DNA of 64,000 nt, taken from Apis mellifera (Eukaryota; Arthropoda; Insecta; Hymenoptera; Apidae). The notes under the pieces are model-generated. The model worked only from the letters and a program-made list of their open reading frames with translations, ran no database searches and was not told the origin of the DNA. This document shows positions 26,325 to 38,750 of this stretch, piece after piece. The position numbers were made by a program, and so were the translations under genes. The stretch is from positions 10,830,086 to 10,894,085 of the forward strand of contig NC_037644.1 of the NCBI RefSeq assembly GCF_003254395.2. The letters run 5' to 3'. Positions within the stretch are counted from its first letter, which is position 1; every line of letters begins with the position of its first letter.

Positions 26325-29300
26325 CCCGTGCACAACTCCGTCGATACTCGGCGAGTTGACACGACGTGACGTGTATCCGGTTTATAAGGTATCAGCTCGT
26401 AACTCCGCGAGACCAGTTCCTCGGATATTTCGCGAAAAAACGTTCGACTGGTTCTCTCGGCTGTTCTTTGTCGAAGACGTCACGAGCGCTTTCAGTGTCT
26501 GCCCTCTTCGCCACGAGTATCGAGAGAATTCTTTAAATGGCGAGAAAATTAATATTTGTTTAAACGACAATTTTCTTTTTTTCATTTAATATCCTAAAAT
26601 TAAATCGCACAATCAAATCTCAAGAATGATGAAAACTTTTCGAAATTATATTTCGAGTCGTTCGAAAATTAAAATAAATTCATTTGTCACAGTGATGAGG
26701 TAATTTTAAAAATATTAATATAATTTTCATCGATTTTCTTTTCGAAGGAAATCGCGTCCCAAGTCCCAACGTATCGAGGGTCGAGAACGGTCCCAACAAT
26801 AAGTGAATCAATATCGACGAGTCCCGGGTCGATGGATATTCGCTCCCACGATCTCTTTGCTCTCGAGTTCCACGACCCAGCGGTATCGGATCGCTAGAAC
26901 CAGTACTTGTTAGCGTCAAGTTTCATGACTCGCGAATCCTTCTTATCGCATCGTGTGACCCGAGTCGTCAGGACTTATTGATGTCGGCTGCCACGACCCG
27001 GGACATCCCTTGATATCCTCCCAAATTAACACGTGCTAAAAGTGACAAATTTTAACGATGAATATTTTTTTTTTCTTTCTTTCTTTTTCAGTTTTTCCTA
27101 CATCGACGTGATTCTAGTATTAATCTAATTGCATCGATAATGGATGTACAAATTTGAGTCATTGTAAATTCGAGTTAAAATAAAATTTATCGAATACGTA
27201 TTAAATTAAATTTCATTTAACAATAATTGAAACAAATATATTGAAATCACAATTAATTTATAATATTTAGCAAGATGAGTGAATTAATTTTCACGAAAGA
27301 TATATTAATAATAGATTTTTTTAATCTCAAAATAAAAAAGGAAAAAGAAAAAAACTTTTGAAAAGACAAGAGTGCTAGATTCTCGAGAAGCCTTAACGGG
27401 ATTACTTCTTGCCTGCTTGAGTTAGCGTTAACTACATATTTACTCGTGTAATACCGTGTCAAATGCAAAATGTTCGGATATAATATCAAATATAGCATAA
27501 GTTTCTGTGACTCGATTTCGAATATTAAAAAGCTGTCATCGAGATGACAAAGAATTATTGCGCTCCCAGGTTGAAATAATATTATAATTAATTCGTTGCA
27601 ACGAAATTAAAATCTTTAATTCTCTGATCCCTACTGAGTTTCGAAGCCCAATATGTTCCACTAAATATTAATAGCTGATAAGAAAAAGAAAAAATTCAAT
27701 CACTTACCCGAAATTGAAGAGAAAAGAAGGAAGCCGATCTTGCAAAAGTGATTCGATCTCGTATACATCCACCTGATAAGATTGGCAGCCGCACACGGTT
27801 GTCAATCGCATTCTCAGCCCACTAATCGGGCAAACTGATCCAATTTGGCTCGAGTGGTCTGAGTAGACGTCGGATTGTGCACTCGTTCATCCGGCTCGAG
27901 GAGAGCACACTTCAGACTCCCTTCGAGACGAATTCCCGGAGTTGGAGTGGAATATACGTAAGGAAAAGGGATGCTCTGCGCGGATATATGTGCAGGATGT
28001 AAGAACTGTGGGAGCCCGCGTACGTGCTTCGTAATCTAAAGCGCCTCTTCCGAGCGTGGCACAGTTTGTGCTCGATCGATATCCGATCGATTCTTATCGC
28101 GAAAATTTACCAATATCTTCTGAGAGTTAATTCGTAATCGAGTGCAGCCGTGAAATTTTCAATCGAGACAAAGGACGACAGAGCAAATGAAATCCCTTTC
28201 TTTCTGAGAGGAAAGGAGAAGCTTTCTCTTCCTCTTTTGAAATTATTATTCTCTCCTCCACTTTGATTACTCGCTTTTACGACACTAAAAATTTCCCTCC
28301 TTTCACCTTTTCTATACCAACTTCGATAAATTTCAATACACTTATTTTAATATATATAGGCAAACGTAACCAAACAAGTCCCTTTACAACTTCGATCTCT
28401 CGTAAAATATTCTCGAGCGTTACTCCTACGCTATCTTCTTTGAAGTTCGATCGAAAAACCATCCTACGCCGTATTTCTCACAACGATATAATATGCAGTA
28501 CGATTTCGAGCAATGTATCGATCCCAGTGACATCTAGCGGGTTACTATCCCCTTAGAAGAAGAAAGAGGGGAGGAAAACCTTTTACTTTACTCCTTTAAC
28601 GCCCATTCAACGAAACGTGGAATCAACGGTTATTGTGTTATGGAGGGGCGGACGGCGGTGAGGGCAGATGCAGTTCGATCCCGGAAAGGGAAGCGGTTGT
28701 AAAGCTTCCTACGCGCAGAAATATGATCCTGATCCCCGCGGTATCGATAAAAAGCAAGTTTCGGTTGCGTCTACGATCCTAATTAGCGTACACCGAAATT
28801 GTTGTTGCTCGATCAACCGTTGCTTAACTAAACCCGCCTGCGTCTTGGCCATGTGCGCCTTTAATTACCAATGGAACCATATCGACCGTGGAAGAAAAAG
28901 AAAGAGAGAGAGAAATATGCGTATTTCTCGTTGCGTGCTGCCTTTCTTCGAGGATCCGTGCATCTCCTTTTCTTTCTTTTTTGTTATCAAGATCGAATTA
29001 GCCTCTTGAAAAGTCGGTATCGCGTGTTCTTCTCGCCCCCTCTTCTCGCGTCGAGAAGAACGACGACGGGCAGAGATAATCTGCGCAATACCGTGCAGTT
29101 TGTTTTTGGCTATCTCCTACGAGATATCGTTTTAGTTAGCAGGCACGCTTGTTTGCTTCTCGCGCAATGGTATCCGGTCAGATTTGGAGGATTCACGGTA
29201 TACGTAAACGTGTTTTTCAATCGCATTGCTCGATTTTCTAGAAAAGATTATTTATTAATTTTTACGCCTCCACGAAAACTGGTAATACGACTCTGCTTAA

Positions 29301-29395
29301 AGCGCGACTTTGAATCTTTGAAGCGTAACAGGTAATGGATTGTTTCGTTTCGATACGTGTGATTTCTTATTGGAATTATTTAATAACACGATGTA
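26325..29395. other. Intron-like DNA, no gene seen
   Basis: Around 26750-27010 the sequence has recurring ACGACCCGGG / CCCGGGTCG motifs, including 11-bp inverted copies at 26821-26831 and 26994-27004. A GC-rich island at 27770-28100 contains an initiator-like CACTTCAGACTCC but no ORF. Another island lies at 28600-28900. Confidence 0.45.
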
Positions 29396-29425
29396 TTGGG
29401 TTGGCAACTAAGTAATTGCGGATTT
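29396..29425 (+). repeat. Mariner left terminal inverted repeat
   Basis: Thirty bases starting TTGGGTTGGC and ending TTGCGGATTT. They match the reverse complement of 30268-30297 at 29 of 30 positions (G in place of A at the seventeenth base). TA precedes it. Confidence 0.95.
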
Positions 29426-29428
29426 TTT

Positions 29429-30277
29429 TTAGAAAATCAAAGACAATTTTTTCATGGAACTAAATAACTTTATTCTGTAATGTGTTTGCCATCTTTCAGG
29501 CAGCATCATAATCCCACGTTCATAAAACTTCTGGTTTTTATTAGCAAAAAACTGAATCAGGTACGATTTGATATCATCGTCATTATTGAAATTTTTACCA
29601 TTCGAGGAGTTTTGTAAAGATCGAAACAAAAAGTAATCGGATGATGCAAGGTCAGGACTATATGGTGGATGTGGCAAAACATCCCAACCAAGCTCCAATA
29701 ATTTTTGCCGACTGACCAAAGATGCGTGTGGCCTTGCATCGTCACGATGGAATACAACACTTTTTCGATTTGTCAATTCTGGCCGCTTTTCTTCAACTGC
29801 ATTATTTAATTTCGTTAGTTGTTCAATGTAGACAACAGAATTGATCGTTCGGTTGGGTGGTAAGAGTTCAAAATAGACAATTCCTTTGTAATCCCACCAA
29901 ACTGATAACAAAACCTTCTTTCGACGAATACCAGCTTTTGATGTTGTTTGAGCTGGTTCACGTGGCCTGCTCCACCATCTTTTCCGCTTGATATTGTTGT
30001 AAACAACCCATTTTTCATCGCTAGTTATCAGTCGTTTTAAAAATGGATCATTTTCATTACGTTTCTTTAGCAAATCGCAGCTGTTAATGCGTTGCGTTAA
30101 ATGCTTTTCTTTCAGTTCGTGAGGAACCCATGTATCGAGTTTTTGAACATAGCCAAGTTGTTTTAAGTGGTTTTCAATGCATGTAAGCTTCTCTGCAATC
30201 TCACGAGTTGTACTGTGACGATCCAAATCGATTATTGCTTTGATTAGGTCGTCATCAACTTCAACTGAAATCCGCAA
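29429..30277 (-). pseudogene. Mariner transposase remnant (N-terminus deleted)
   Basis: About 282 codons remain open. There is no ATG: the frame runs straight out of the terminal repeat. The first helix-turn-helix of the transposase is gone; the start falls in the second one (DDDLIKAIIDLDRHSTTREI), where a further short gap joins EKL to CIENHLKQLG. The linker WVPHEL is present. The catalytic D,D(34)D triad is kept: TSDEKW, then the D of FHRDDARPH, then 34 residues, then the D of PDLASSDYFLF. The common HDNARPH wording is altered to RDDARPH and TGDEKW to TSDEKW. After PERWQ the reading frame is shifted, so the normal C-terminus and stop are lost and the frame runs on to 29429. Inference: a dead gene, relatively young because most of the frame is still open. 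Confidence 0.93.
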
Positions 30278-30297
30278 TTATTTAGTTGCCAACCCAA
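30268..30297 (-). repeat. Mariner right terminal inverted repeat
   Basis: Inverted partner of 29396-29425 with one mismatch, followed by TA. The transposase remnant begins immediately inside it, which shows that the deletion removed the 5' untranslated region and the start of the gene. Confidence 0.95.
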
Positions 30298-32369
30298 TAG
30301 TTTTATTGAAGCGAATGTAATATTCAAGATTTTTAAGTAATTATTTCAACTTCGTGCGATGATTTCTATTCGAAACGATCGAGAGAATATTGTATATATT
30401 TTTTGATTTAAATGAAAAGTTGATAGCGCAAATATAAATATAATAAATCCGTCCCGTCTTTCTTCTTTCTTGACGCTAATCGACCGCTCACGCACGCCTT
30501 CGCAATGGAGCACGCGTAACGTGGGTTCACGTGACCAGCCATTAGCCGCGAATATCTTCGAAATTAATCTGAAACACGTATCCGGTATAATTTCCCTGTT
30601 CACAGGCATTTATATACAAAGTGTACGCGAGGTTAAGCCCAGTTTCCACGTATATATATAATATGCAAACACGCCATTAAGCGCCACCTTCTCGAGTGTC
30701 ACTTCAAACGTGGAGTAATTTCACTTCAGGTTAAAGCGTTATTACCTTGGATACGTTGTATCTAACGCGTACTTTCGATCGTTACATTCGTGGAGAAGAG
30801 AAAGTATGGCTCGAGTTCGAAAGAAAAATTACGCGCGGTTATAAAATTAATTGATTTATTTTACGAAATGTTAAATCATTGCTCGTTCAAAATTATTGAT
30901 TCGTTAATGACAAGTAATCTGTAAGCAATGAAATTGTTTCACGTGTAAAAGAGAGATTACTTTCTCGTTTGGGAATCTCGAATCATGGGCAAATATGTAT
31001 CAATATTTTCGTTTAGCATCCAGTGACTCAGATTGCTTTCTATTTATTCCGGGATAAATTTCTCTGGACAGGATCCAATCCGTGTTTCGGCGGTGGACTC
31101 GAGACCGACTGGCCCACAGACCACAAACTATTTCCTATTAACTCTATTCATAGTTCAACTAGATTTAACATTGGATCTGACTCTTCGTCTTTGTAAACTT
31201 CTGAGTATCTCCTCGTCGAGGAACTATCGAAAAGATCGATCCCATTCGTATTCGATAGATAGATCGATATGAGTCGATGTTTCCTTTTTGAATTATGTTA
31301 TAATTGTTAAAACAAGATGGATTTGAATTTGCATTATTCTTTTAAAAATACTTTAAAAAATACTTTATTATTCGTACTTGGTAACAAATAAAAGTGAATT
31401 TTAAAAATAAAATTAAAATAAAATAGATTTGATCGAATAAAAATTATGCTCTAATATCTACTTTATCCTATTAGAAATGCAGATGGTGTACAAACAATCA
31501 AAATTAATTATGGAATTAAGGCAAATCTGACAAATGAAAGAAGGGATGAACCCTTTGCGATACCCTCACTTCCATTTAAGCAGATCATCCCTTCATCCTC
31601 TTAAACTCCTCTAATCTTCTACTCTGCTCAACGATTTAGATTTACGAGACCGCCGTTCGCCAAGGAAAAGTGAAATATCGATCGAAAATTTCGAATGGGC
31701 AATTCTTTGATCCAATTCTGCGACGTTTCATCCTCCCTGTTCCTCGTAATTTCGTTCTAACAATATGCATCGAACTGTATTTTACTCAAAGTGTATACGA
31801 TTAAAGACAAAAATCTCTTATTTAACCGATTAACAGAAAAATGATGATTCTCAATGCAATGTGATTTAAAATTTATTAAATAAACCGATATTAGAATACC
31901 TTAAAATAAAATAACATCTTATTCGAAACAATAAAAAAAGTTTTTGCAAAAATTCTCGTCAATCTCTTCGTCAAACTTCTTCAAACGATAGTAAAAAAAA
32001 AAGCCAATCTAATTTTTAATTCGTAATTTAAAAATTGTCAATCAATTCAAATTCAAAAATCTTCAATTCTCGCGCGATTGAATTCTATTCGATGGAGAGG
32101 GGGAGGGGAAACACGCGAGGATCGATGTTCCGGTGAAACAAAAACACCGGCTATAATTTCCTATCCATTCACTCGCAATTTAAGTCCCTTTCATACGGAG
32201 CGCGCGTTCACTGTCAAACCACAACAGACATTTATTCCCGAGCGACAATACGATCGACATTTCAAAGACAGCGCCCTTCAAAGAACTATCCAACATCTGT
32301 TCAACTTTCGTTACCTGCACGATTTCGCATTATGCTCAAGTGCAGATACATTTTTATACTCGGATAATG

Positions 32370-32393
32370 CTCTCTCTCTCTCTCACACACACA
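32370..32393. repeat. (CT)n(CA)n compound microsatellite
   Basis: CT units pass directly into CA units. Confidence 0.9.
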
Positions 32394-32834
32394 TTTTTTT
32401 CCCTTCCCCTGGGATGGGAAGAAACAGGAGGAGGATGAAACATCCGTTTGCAATATCTTTTGTGCATCTTTTCGAGAGATCACGTTATGTCGCCAATAAT
32501 ATGTTCGATGCTTGGAAAATAATTAAGGATGCGCCACTACGTTTTATTACGTTTTGAAATTTATTCTTTGTTTCTTTCTTCTCCCCTCGTATTCTTCCCA
32601 ACCAAAGAATAATATAATATAATTCTTTTCAAATTTATACCCTTTGTGAATAGATGGAGTAAATGTACAATGGTGCTTTATAATTGAAAATTTATAGCTG
32701 ATTAAACGGGAATTAGGTGAATTTTTGTATTAAGCGAACAATGTGGTTATATATGAATCTGTGATTGTTTCTCATATAATAAAATGGAATTGTCAGTAAG
32801 CATGTAACTGTATTTTTATTGTAATAACCGTATA

Positions 32835-32863
32835 TGAGAGAGAGAGAGAGAAAGAGAGAGAGA
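32835..32863. repeat. (GA)n microsatellite
   Basis: GA run with one AAA interruption. Confidence 0.9.
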
Positions 32864-34691
32864 TCGTTATACTTTTCGCACTTGTTCTTTCGCGTTTGCA
32901 CCAGCGATTAGTAAAGTCTGACCTTGCGAAGAATTGATTTAACACCTTTCCACGATTGTTTGAAATGGATTTTCTTTTCAGAAAAATGATCAGATTAACA
33001 CGAGATTATTTAAACTGGCTTTCTTTCCTTTAAAAACGACAAAGATTCTAAAATAATCTCAAACGTAATTTTTTATTATAATTTTAGAATTTTAAAATTG
33101 TTTTTGAAAAGAAATTTAAATTAATACATGCTACTTTATTCTGTGATTTCGAGAAAAATTAAATTTTAACTCTTAGAATACTTAATAAAGAAAAGAGAGT
33201 CAAAAAATTTTATATAACATCTATTTTTTTTATATATATATTAAAAGACTTAGATAATTTCCTTAGGAAAAATTCGTGTTGATAATGCATAATAAGGGAG
33301 GAATTTTATATTCTCTCGTGGAAAACAGAGAGAGTTCCTTAATTACGTTACGAACTTGTTCCGGTTGAATACATTGTACGCTTCAGTTCGTTAGAATATT
33401 TTTCCACCGGTGTTGTTCCGCGGAATTACTTAGTTCGTTAAGAAATTTCCCCTGGGGGCATGAGAAACATTATCATTTAACTGCTCCAAAAATCAAATTT
33501 AATCCTCTGAAAGATCTTTCCTCAAAAATAACGAATTATATCACGAAGATTCCATTTCAAGTATTACTAAAAATTAAAAAACGTATTTTATTGAAACATA
33601 AATTTAATTACCAATATATTTTGAGAGAAATAAAAATCCTTCTTCAACTAATGTTTCCAACGAACCAACAACTCAATTCAATTTATCAAAAAAAAAAAAA
33701 GATGAATATCTTCAATAATAATTTTTCTTAAAATTCCCCAGAGGAATCGAGTCAAAAAATCAACAGCGCATAATTTCAATTGTTCGACGCTCAAACGTTT
33801 GGAGAGTGGAGCAGCACAATAAAGCGGACACGTTGTTTTTCAGTACATTTGATCTACAATGCCCGTTCGATTTTGAAGGGTGTGTACACACACACACATA
33901 CATCCTGGTCGAAAAGGGTGGGACCCTCGAAATGAAAATCGCAATATCGACACACTTGTGCTATAACAGCATCAGTTTAGATATCAGCACTTGAAGGGGT
34001 TCCGACATGTGGTGCACCTAGTGGCGTAAAGTTCATGCACACTGGCGCGGCAAATACTTACGGCTGGAACGAATTTTATACACCTATACGCTTGGCGGGC
34101 GACGATTTGATTTTCGTTTGGAATTCGAAGGATAAACGAAGGTGATGATCGTTTCCTCGGCAAGCTTGTTGCAATAACGCTTGATTCGATGCGCGCTCGC
34201 TTCGATGATTATTATTACGTTTCAAAGGCGTGGAAGTTGATGCGCGCAACTTGTACCAAGCCGCATCCTGATTGATTCGGGGAAGAGTCGTTTGATATTG
34301 GAATTATCGATCTCTCTATCTCGACGAATCTCGAAACGTGAATGAAAAGGTGGATCGGGTAATTGTATATCTTATACAGGAAAGGTTAAAGATTAAGATC
34401 TTGCTCTCTCGAGCAGCAAAATATACTGAATATTTTTTATATTTCGATTATTCGAGAACTAAGTATTTAATCGATACTATAAATCTCTTTTCATAAGCAA
34501 CGTTGAGCAACTATGGAAAGAAGTTTACGGATCGATATTACTATACATACATCCTGCACAATGTCGCTTTGCATATGAATAAAAATGTAGATTCAACTTC
34601 TACTGTAACTAGTTTCAAGTTTTATATATACATCTCCTTCCATGCCAGGTGTACACGCTCCTCTGAAACTTCCAAACTCCATTATGCGTCA

Positions 34692-35452
34692 AATTATTTC
34701 TCCAGATTTATTCGCTGTACTACAAAAGATCTCTACAAAAAGATTTAATCTAAAACGTAATAAATAATAATCGATTTATAAATATTTCCGTATAAATATA
34801 CTATTATAATTCTTTTTTATCAATCTATTATTATTATCGATATAAATAATGAGATCGAATTGCAATAATTATTATTACGTTACGTTAAAAACACTCGATT
34901 CGATCGATGAAGAAACATTAGAACTTTTACTAACCGCGATTTCCAAAATTTCTCCAGATTTATTCGCTGTACTACAAAAGATCTCTACAAAAAGATTTAA
35001 TCTAAAAACGTAATAAGTAATAATCGATTTATAAATATTTCCATATAAATATATCCTTTGCAATTCAATTTTATCAATCTATTAGTATTATCGATATAAA
35101 TAATGAGATCGAATTGCAATAATTATTATTACGTTACGTTAAAAACACTCGATTCGATCGATGAAGAAACATTAGAACTTTTACTAACCGCGATTTCCAA
35201 AATTTCTCCAGATTTATTCGCTGTACTACAAAAGATCTCTACAAAAAGATTTAATCTAAAACGTAATAAATAATAATCGATTTATAAATATTTCCATATA
35301 AATATACCGTTGCAATTCAATTTTATCAATCTATTAGTATTATCGATATAAATAATGAGATCGAATTGCAATAATTATTATTACGTTACGTTAAAAACAC
35401 TCGATTCGATCGATGAAGAAACATTAGAACTTTTACTAACCGCGATTTCCAA
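34692..35452. repeat. Tandem array E: 3 near-identical copies of a unit of about 253 bp
   Basis: Copies start near 34694, 34948 and 35201 at ATTTCTCCAGATTTATTCGC. Each carries GATCTCTACAAAAAGATTTA, an AT-rich spacer with ATCGATATAAATAATGAGAT, and ACTCGATTCGATCGATGAAG, and ends at CGCGATTTCCAAAA. The third repeat breaks at about 35452, where unique GC-rich sequence begins. Near-identity points to recent duplication. The unit contains a 54-codon ORF, reported separately. Confidence 0.95.
34849..35013 (+). other. Short ORF repeated in array E (54 codons), coding status doubtful
   Basis: ATG at 34849 opens MRSNCNNYYY, then an acidic, leucine-rich helix-like part (LDSIDEETLELLLTAISK) and a basic end (KISTKRFNLKT), stopping at 35011. 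The second copy (ATG 35103) is open for 56 codons to 35273. The third (ATG 35355) shares the first 33 codons, then runs into unrelated sequence to 35765. Upstream is AT-rich with no clear promoter. The copies are too alike to show selection on the frame. Most likely a chance ORF. Confidence 0.15.
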
Positions 35453-35584
35453 AACTTCCCGCCGGTCGAACGACAACAACAACAATACCAGGTGCGCTGC
35501 CTGCGAAAATGAACACGTGACGATTCCACGACGAGAGGGCACCGCGACAATCGGCGATAATCGCGTTCGCAAGATACAGCCGGC

Positions 35585-35588
<4 letters not shown>

Positions 35589-35616
<28 letters not shown>

Positions 35617-35617
35617 C
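35589..35617. repeat. (CT)n microsatellite
   Basis: About 14 uninterrupted CT units just downstream of array E. Confidence 0.92.
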
Positions 35618-36911
35618 GAAAAGTAAAGAGTTACGGTCCGATGAATTGTGCATCGAGGGTCGCCGCCACCCCATGAAATATGGGGGGGGAGGAGAGGGGT
35701 TCGAACGAAATTTCAGTCACGTAGGAATGGAACACTTGCAACGCTGCTTTCGCACTTCCAAATAACGACATTCGCCACGCGTGAGCCGGCGTCAGGTTGC
35801 GGAATACGGAATTTCCTTCTTCGCCGTGCGTTCCTTGAATATTTCAGCTAGGCAAGGCAGCAATGTTCCAAGAGATTGTTGTTTCTATATATATGTTTTT
35901 GTCTTTTTCTTTTTCCTTATCTTCTTTGCTTCTGATCTTTCTTCTCTTAGAATAGAATATTTATTGAAATTATTAACTTTGTTATTTATAGTTATAATAA
36001 GAAGAATGTGTGAAACAGATATTTTCACTAATTTTCGCTTTTCAATTTAGCGTGAGAGAATTATTGGATTAATAAGTTGGATTAATAGATTGACACGTAT
36101 ATTGCGACACGTGGGAGTAATCGATAACCGGTATGGATTAATTTTCAAATACACGCTGGCCGTGCTTATGTGCTCTAAGGACGGCCAATGAATATTCGTT
36201 GCAAGCAAAATTTTCCACACATTCCAATTTTATTCGCTCAAATTATCTCTCTTACAGATGTTGATACGCGCACAAAAACTGTATTTCCTTTATCTTTTGA
36301 ATAAAATATTCCATTATCCACTATCTTCGTTCTCTCAAAAGAGAAACGGTCCACCAGGATCAAAAATCCTCCAAGTAAATCTAAAGAGATACATCCACGA
36401 AAGAAGAAAGGAGAGTAACAAAGGTATTTTCCGCGGGCATTGATCGTAATTAGAAAGACACAATGGCTCGCCTCGTTGTTATACAATCGGTGAAAAGAGA
36501 CCGTTCCAAATCCCTTGGGGAGGGGAATCTTTCTCGAATCCGTGACTCTTGGAAAGTGGAACGAAGGGAAGAATGTGGGTCGGCACGCGCGATAATTAAG
36601 CCTGGATTACGTATTATACGCACCCTCTCGCACCCTCGTGGCGAGGAGGGGTGAAAACAGCACGCGAAATGCACCGATCCCTGTAACCGCTATTGTCAAG
36701 ACACTTCATTTACGGTGAATTAAAGCCTCGTTTCGAATCGAAACGAAGGCTCGATCGGGCACAATTGCCTGCTCCCCTCCTTGGCTTCGCTCGAACGCTA
36801 TTTGAAATTCCCGCCTTCCGGATAATCAACAATGTTGGACACACTCGTGTCGCATTTGAATATTATTCTGTACAACTTTGTACAAACGTAGATACGTATT
36901 TCCTCATTCTA

Positions 36912-37044
36912 CGAAATGTAAATAGAAAATTATCACCTATCAAATATTATTTCTGAAATTATATAATAAGATTTTAATGGAATAAATAAACTAAATCTAA
37001 AATCCATTGTTTTCTTGGCAACGTTACGATTCTCTACAAAGACA
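36912..37044. repeat. Spaced duplication F, copy 1
   Basis: CGAAATGTA, AAAATTATCACCTA, AATATTATTTCTG, AATTATATAATAAGATTTTAA, ATAAATAAACTAAATCTAAA, ATCCATTGTTTTCTTGG and TTCTCTACAAAGACA occur in this order here and again at 37672..37797, 760 bp away in the same orientation. Confidence 0.93.
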
Positions 37045-37671
37045 TTCTTACGATGATCATCTTCAAGTATCGTTCAACGTATTTGTGCAATGTCGGTAGA
37101 AACAAGAAAGAGTCGAGGATATTTATTTATAAACAATATTTAATTTAAGGAAAACGATACTATTATAGGTATAAATAAAAAGATTAAAGAAGCACAGGTA
37201 TTCGCGTGTGAATTTTCGATGAAAAAATTGATACTTGTGGAGGGACAGGTCCTCGAGGCGCTTGACGCCGACGGACGAGAAAGAGATGCCGCGCGTAATG
37301 GCATCACGGTGCCGATGAATAAATTGCCAATTAGTGGCCGCGTAATTAAAGGGTGGTGAAGTGAAGCGAGCGTGATGTTCGCGAGCTGGAAAAGTTCTCT
37401 TTGCGTTTCGACGCTACGAAGAAGTGTTATACGAGAATCTCGTTCTACGACGCTACTAACATACGAGAACACTTTTCTCTCCCGTCGTCGACTTCGCGCG
37501 ACGAGATTTCCGTAAGGATAGAGACGTCTATCGTTGCTTTCTACGAGAAGAAGAGGAAAGTTTTTGTCGAGGAAAAGAATGGGCTTAGACGATAGAAATA
37601 TTTTATATCCATCGTAGCCAGATTCTTTTGTGTAATAGAATTAGGAAACTTTTCTTTTATATCTTCTCTTG

Positions 37672-37797
37672 CGAAATGTAGAGAAAATTATCACCTAAAT
37701 ATTATTTCTGGAATTATATAATAAGATTTTAAATTTGAAATAAATAAACTAAATCTAAAATCCATTGTTTTCTTGGTTACAATTCTCTACAAAGACA
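37672..37797. repeat. Spaced duplication F, copy 2
   Basis: Direct copy of 36912..37044 with small indels. The 627 bp between the copies are unique and include a GC-rich island (37200-37500), so this is not an ordinary tandem array. Confidence 0.93.
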
Positions 37798-38455
37798 AAT
37801 CAAACGGATATCGTGAACAAGCAAACGAGCGACAAAAACTGTCCAAATAAATTCGACACCGTATCGTTCCTTTGTGATAGTAGAAAAAAAAGCCATTTAC
37901 CTTATCCACATAGCCCCCTCCCCCTAATCCCAATATACCTTTCGACACCCAAGGCGAAATGCTTATCCATCCATCCACGAGCTGACACGATACGCGCAAA
38001 AAGGAACGAGTGGATACCTTTAGGGTTCGTACACGTTCAGGGTCCGCATACAGAGAAGATGTCAATAACCTTGGCTCTCGCGTGATCAAACCAGCCACCA
38101 CCTCGATCCTCCGCCAACTACCCTTTGCTACCCTCCATGTCTATAAGTTTGCTGTTGGCGGCAACTGACCACTAGCGATCGAACGTCAAATGGAGCGTTT
38201 GGAAAATTTTCCACCTCTACCAACTGTTTCCTCCACAATTTAATCTCCTTATAAGCTTCAGAATTTTTCTGGAAACGTGTAGATCCATTGGAAAACAATC
38301 GTTGCAACAACCAGTTGAAAAATCCCTCCATGAGTGTCTTCTCAAAAATATTACAGCAAATTCGTTCAAAGTTGCATAGATTCGATTCTTTCTGTCAAAG
38401 TGCTCTCCATTGGTTTCTTCGAATGATGGATCATTTTCGATAATATAAGAATCCG

Positions 38456-38463
38456 TATATAAA
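38456..38463 (+). promoter_or_regulatory. Candidate TATA box
   Basis: TATATAAA followed by a GC-rich purine-containing tract. A start about 30 bp downstream would lie near 38485 and precede the signal-peptide ATG at 38751 by about 265 nt. The 13-bp palindrome ACCTGCAGCAGGT lies between them near 38600. Support is positional only. Confidence 0.25.
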
Positions 38464-38750
38464 CGGAGGACAGAGTTGGTGCAACGTTCTGAAGAAGAGG
38501 GGCGCGAAAAAGAACACGTGGAACGGAGGAACGGAGCGTTGAAAGTGGTTTCGCATCGTGGTCGGGCATCGGGTACGTTGACTCTATTTCCAACGCGTGT
38601 ACCTGCAGCAGGTGCTGTCGGTCCGTTGGTCGAGGGAAACACCTGATAACTCGCGGGCCACCAGTGGAAGCGTGCGCGGATATACATATACATACATTTA
38701 CATGTGCCGTAACGCGCGTTCCTGCTCGGTTCGTGCTCAGGACAGGAGGC

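Larger units (their letters stand above)
29396..30297 (-). mobile_element. Internally deleted mariner (Tc1/mariner superfamily) element
   Basis: Seen: 30-bp terminal inverted repeats with a single mismatch (29396-29425 and 30268-30297; outer bases TTGGGTTGGCAAC), flanked by TA at 29394-29395 and 30298-30299, the standard target-site duplication. Length is 902 bp, against about 1.3 kb for a full mariner. The inside encodes most of a transposase on the minus strand but starts in the middle of the DNA-binding region, so about 0.4 kb next to the right-hand repeat is missing. TIR sequence and transposase wording resemble the cecropia/mellifera-type mariners. The element can no longer make its own transposase but keeps both ends, so it could in principle be mobilised in trans. 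Confidence 0.95.
30298..34691. other. Intron-like DNA, no gene seen
   Basis: AT-rich with GC-rich patches at 31050-31130, 32080-32300 and 33800-34260. Nothing recognisable as an exon. Confidence 0.5.
35453..38455. other. Intron-like DNA, no gene seen apart from duplication F
   Basis: GC-rich islands at 35460-35800, 36460-36830 and 37190-37510. CGTTTCGA-A-TCGAAACG at 36728-36744 is a short perfect inverted repeat. Confidence 0.5.

Noticed and set aside
29557..30018. Shorter minus-strand ORFs inside the mariner
   Set aside because: They are other frames of the transposase remnant.
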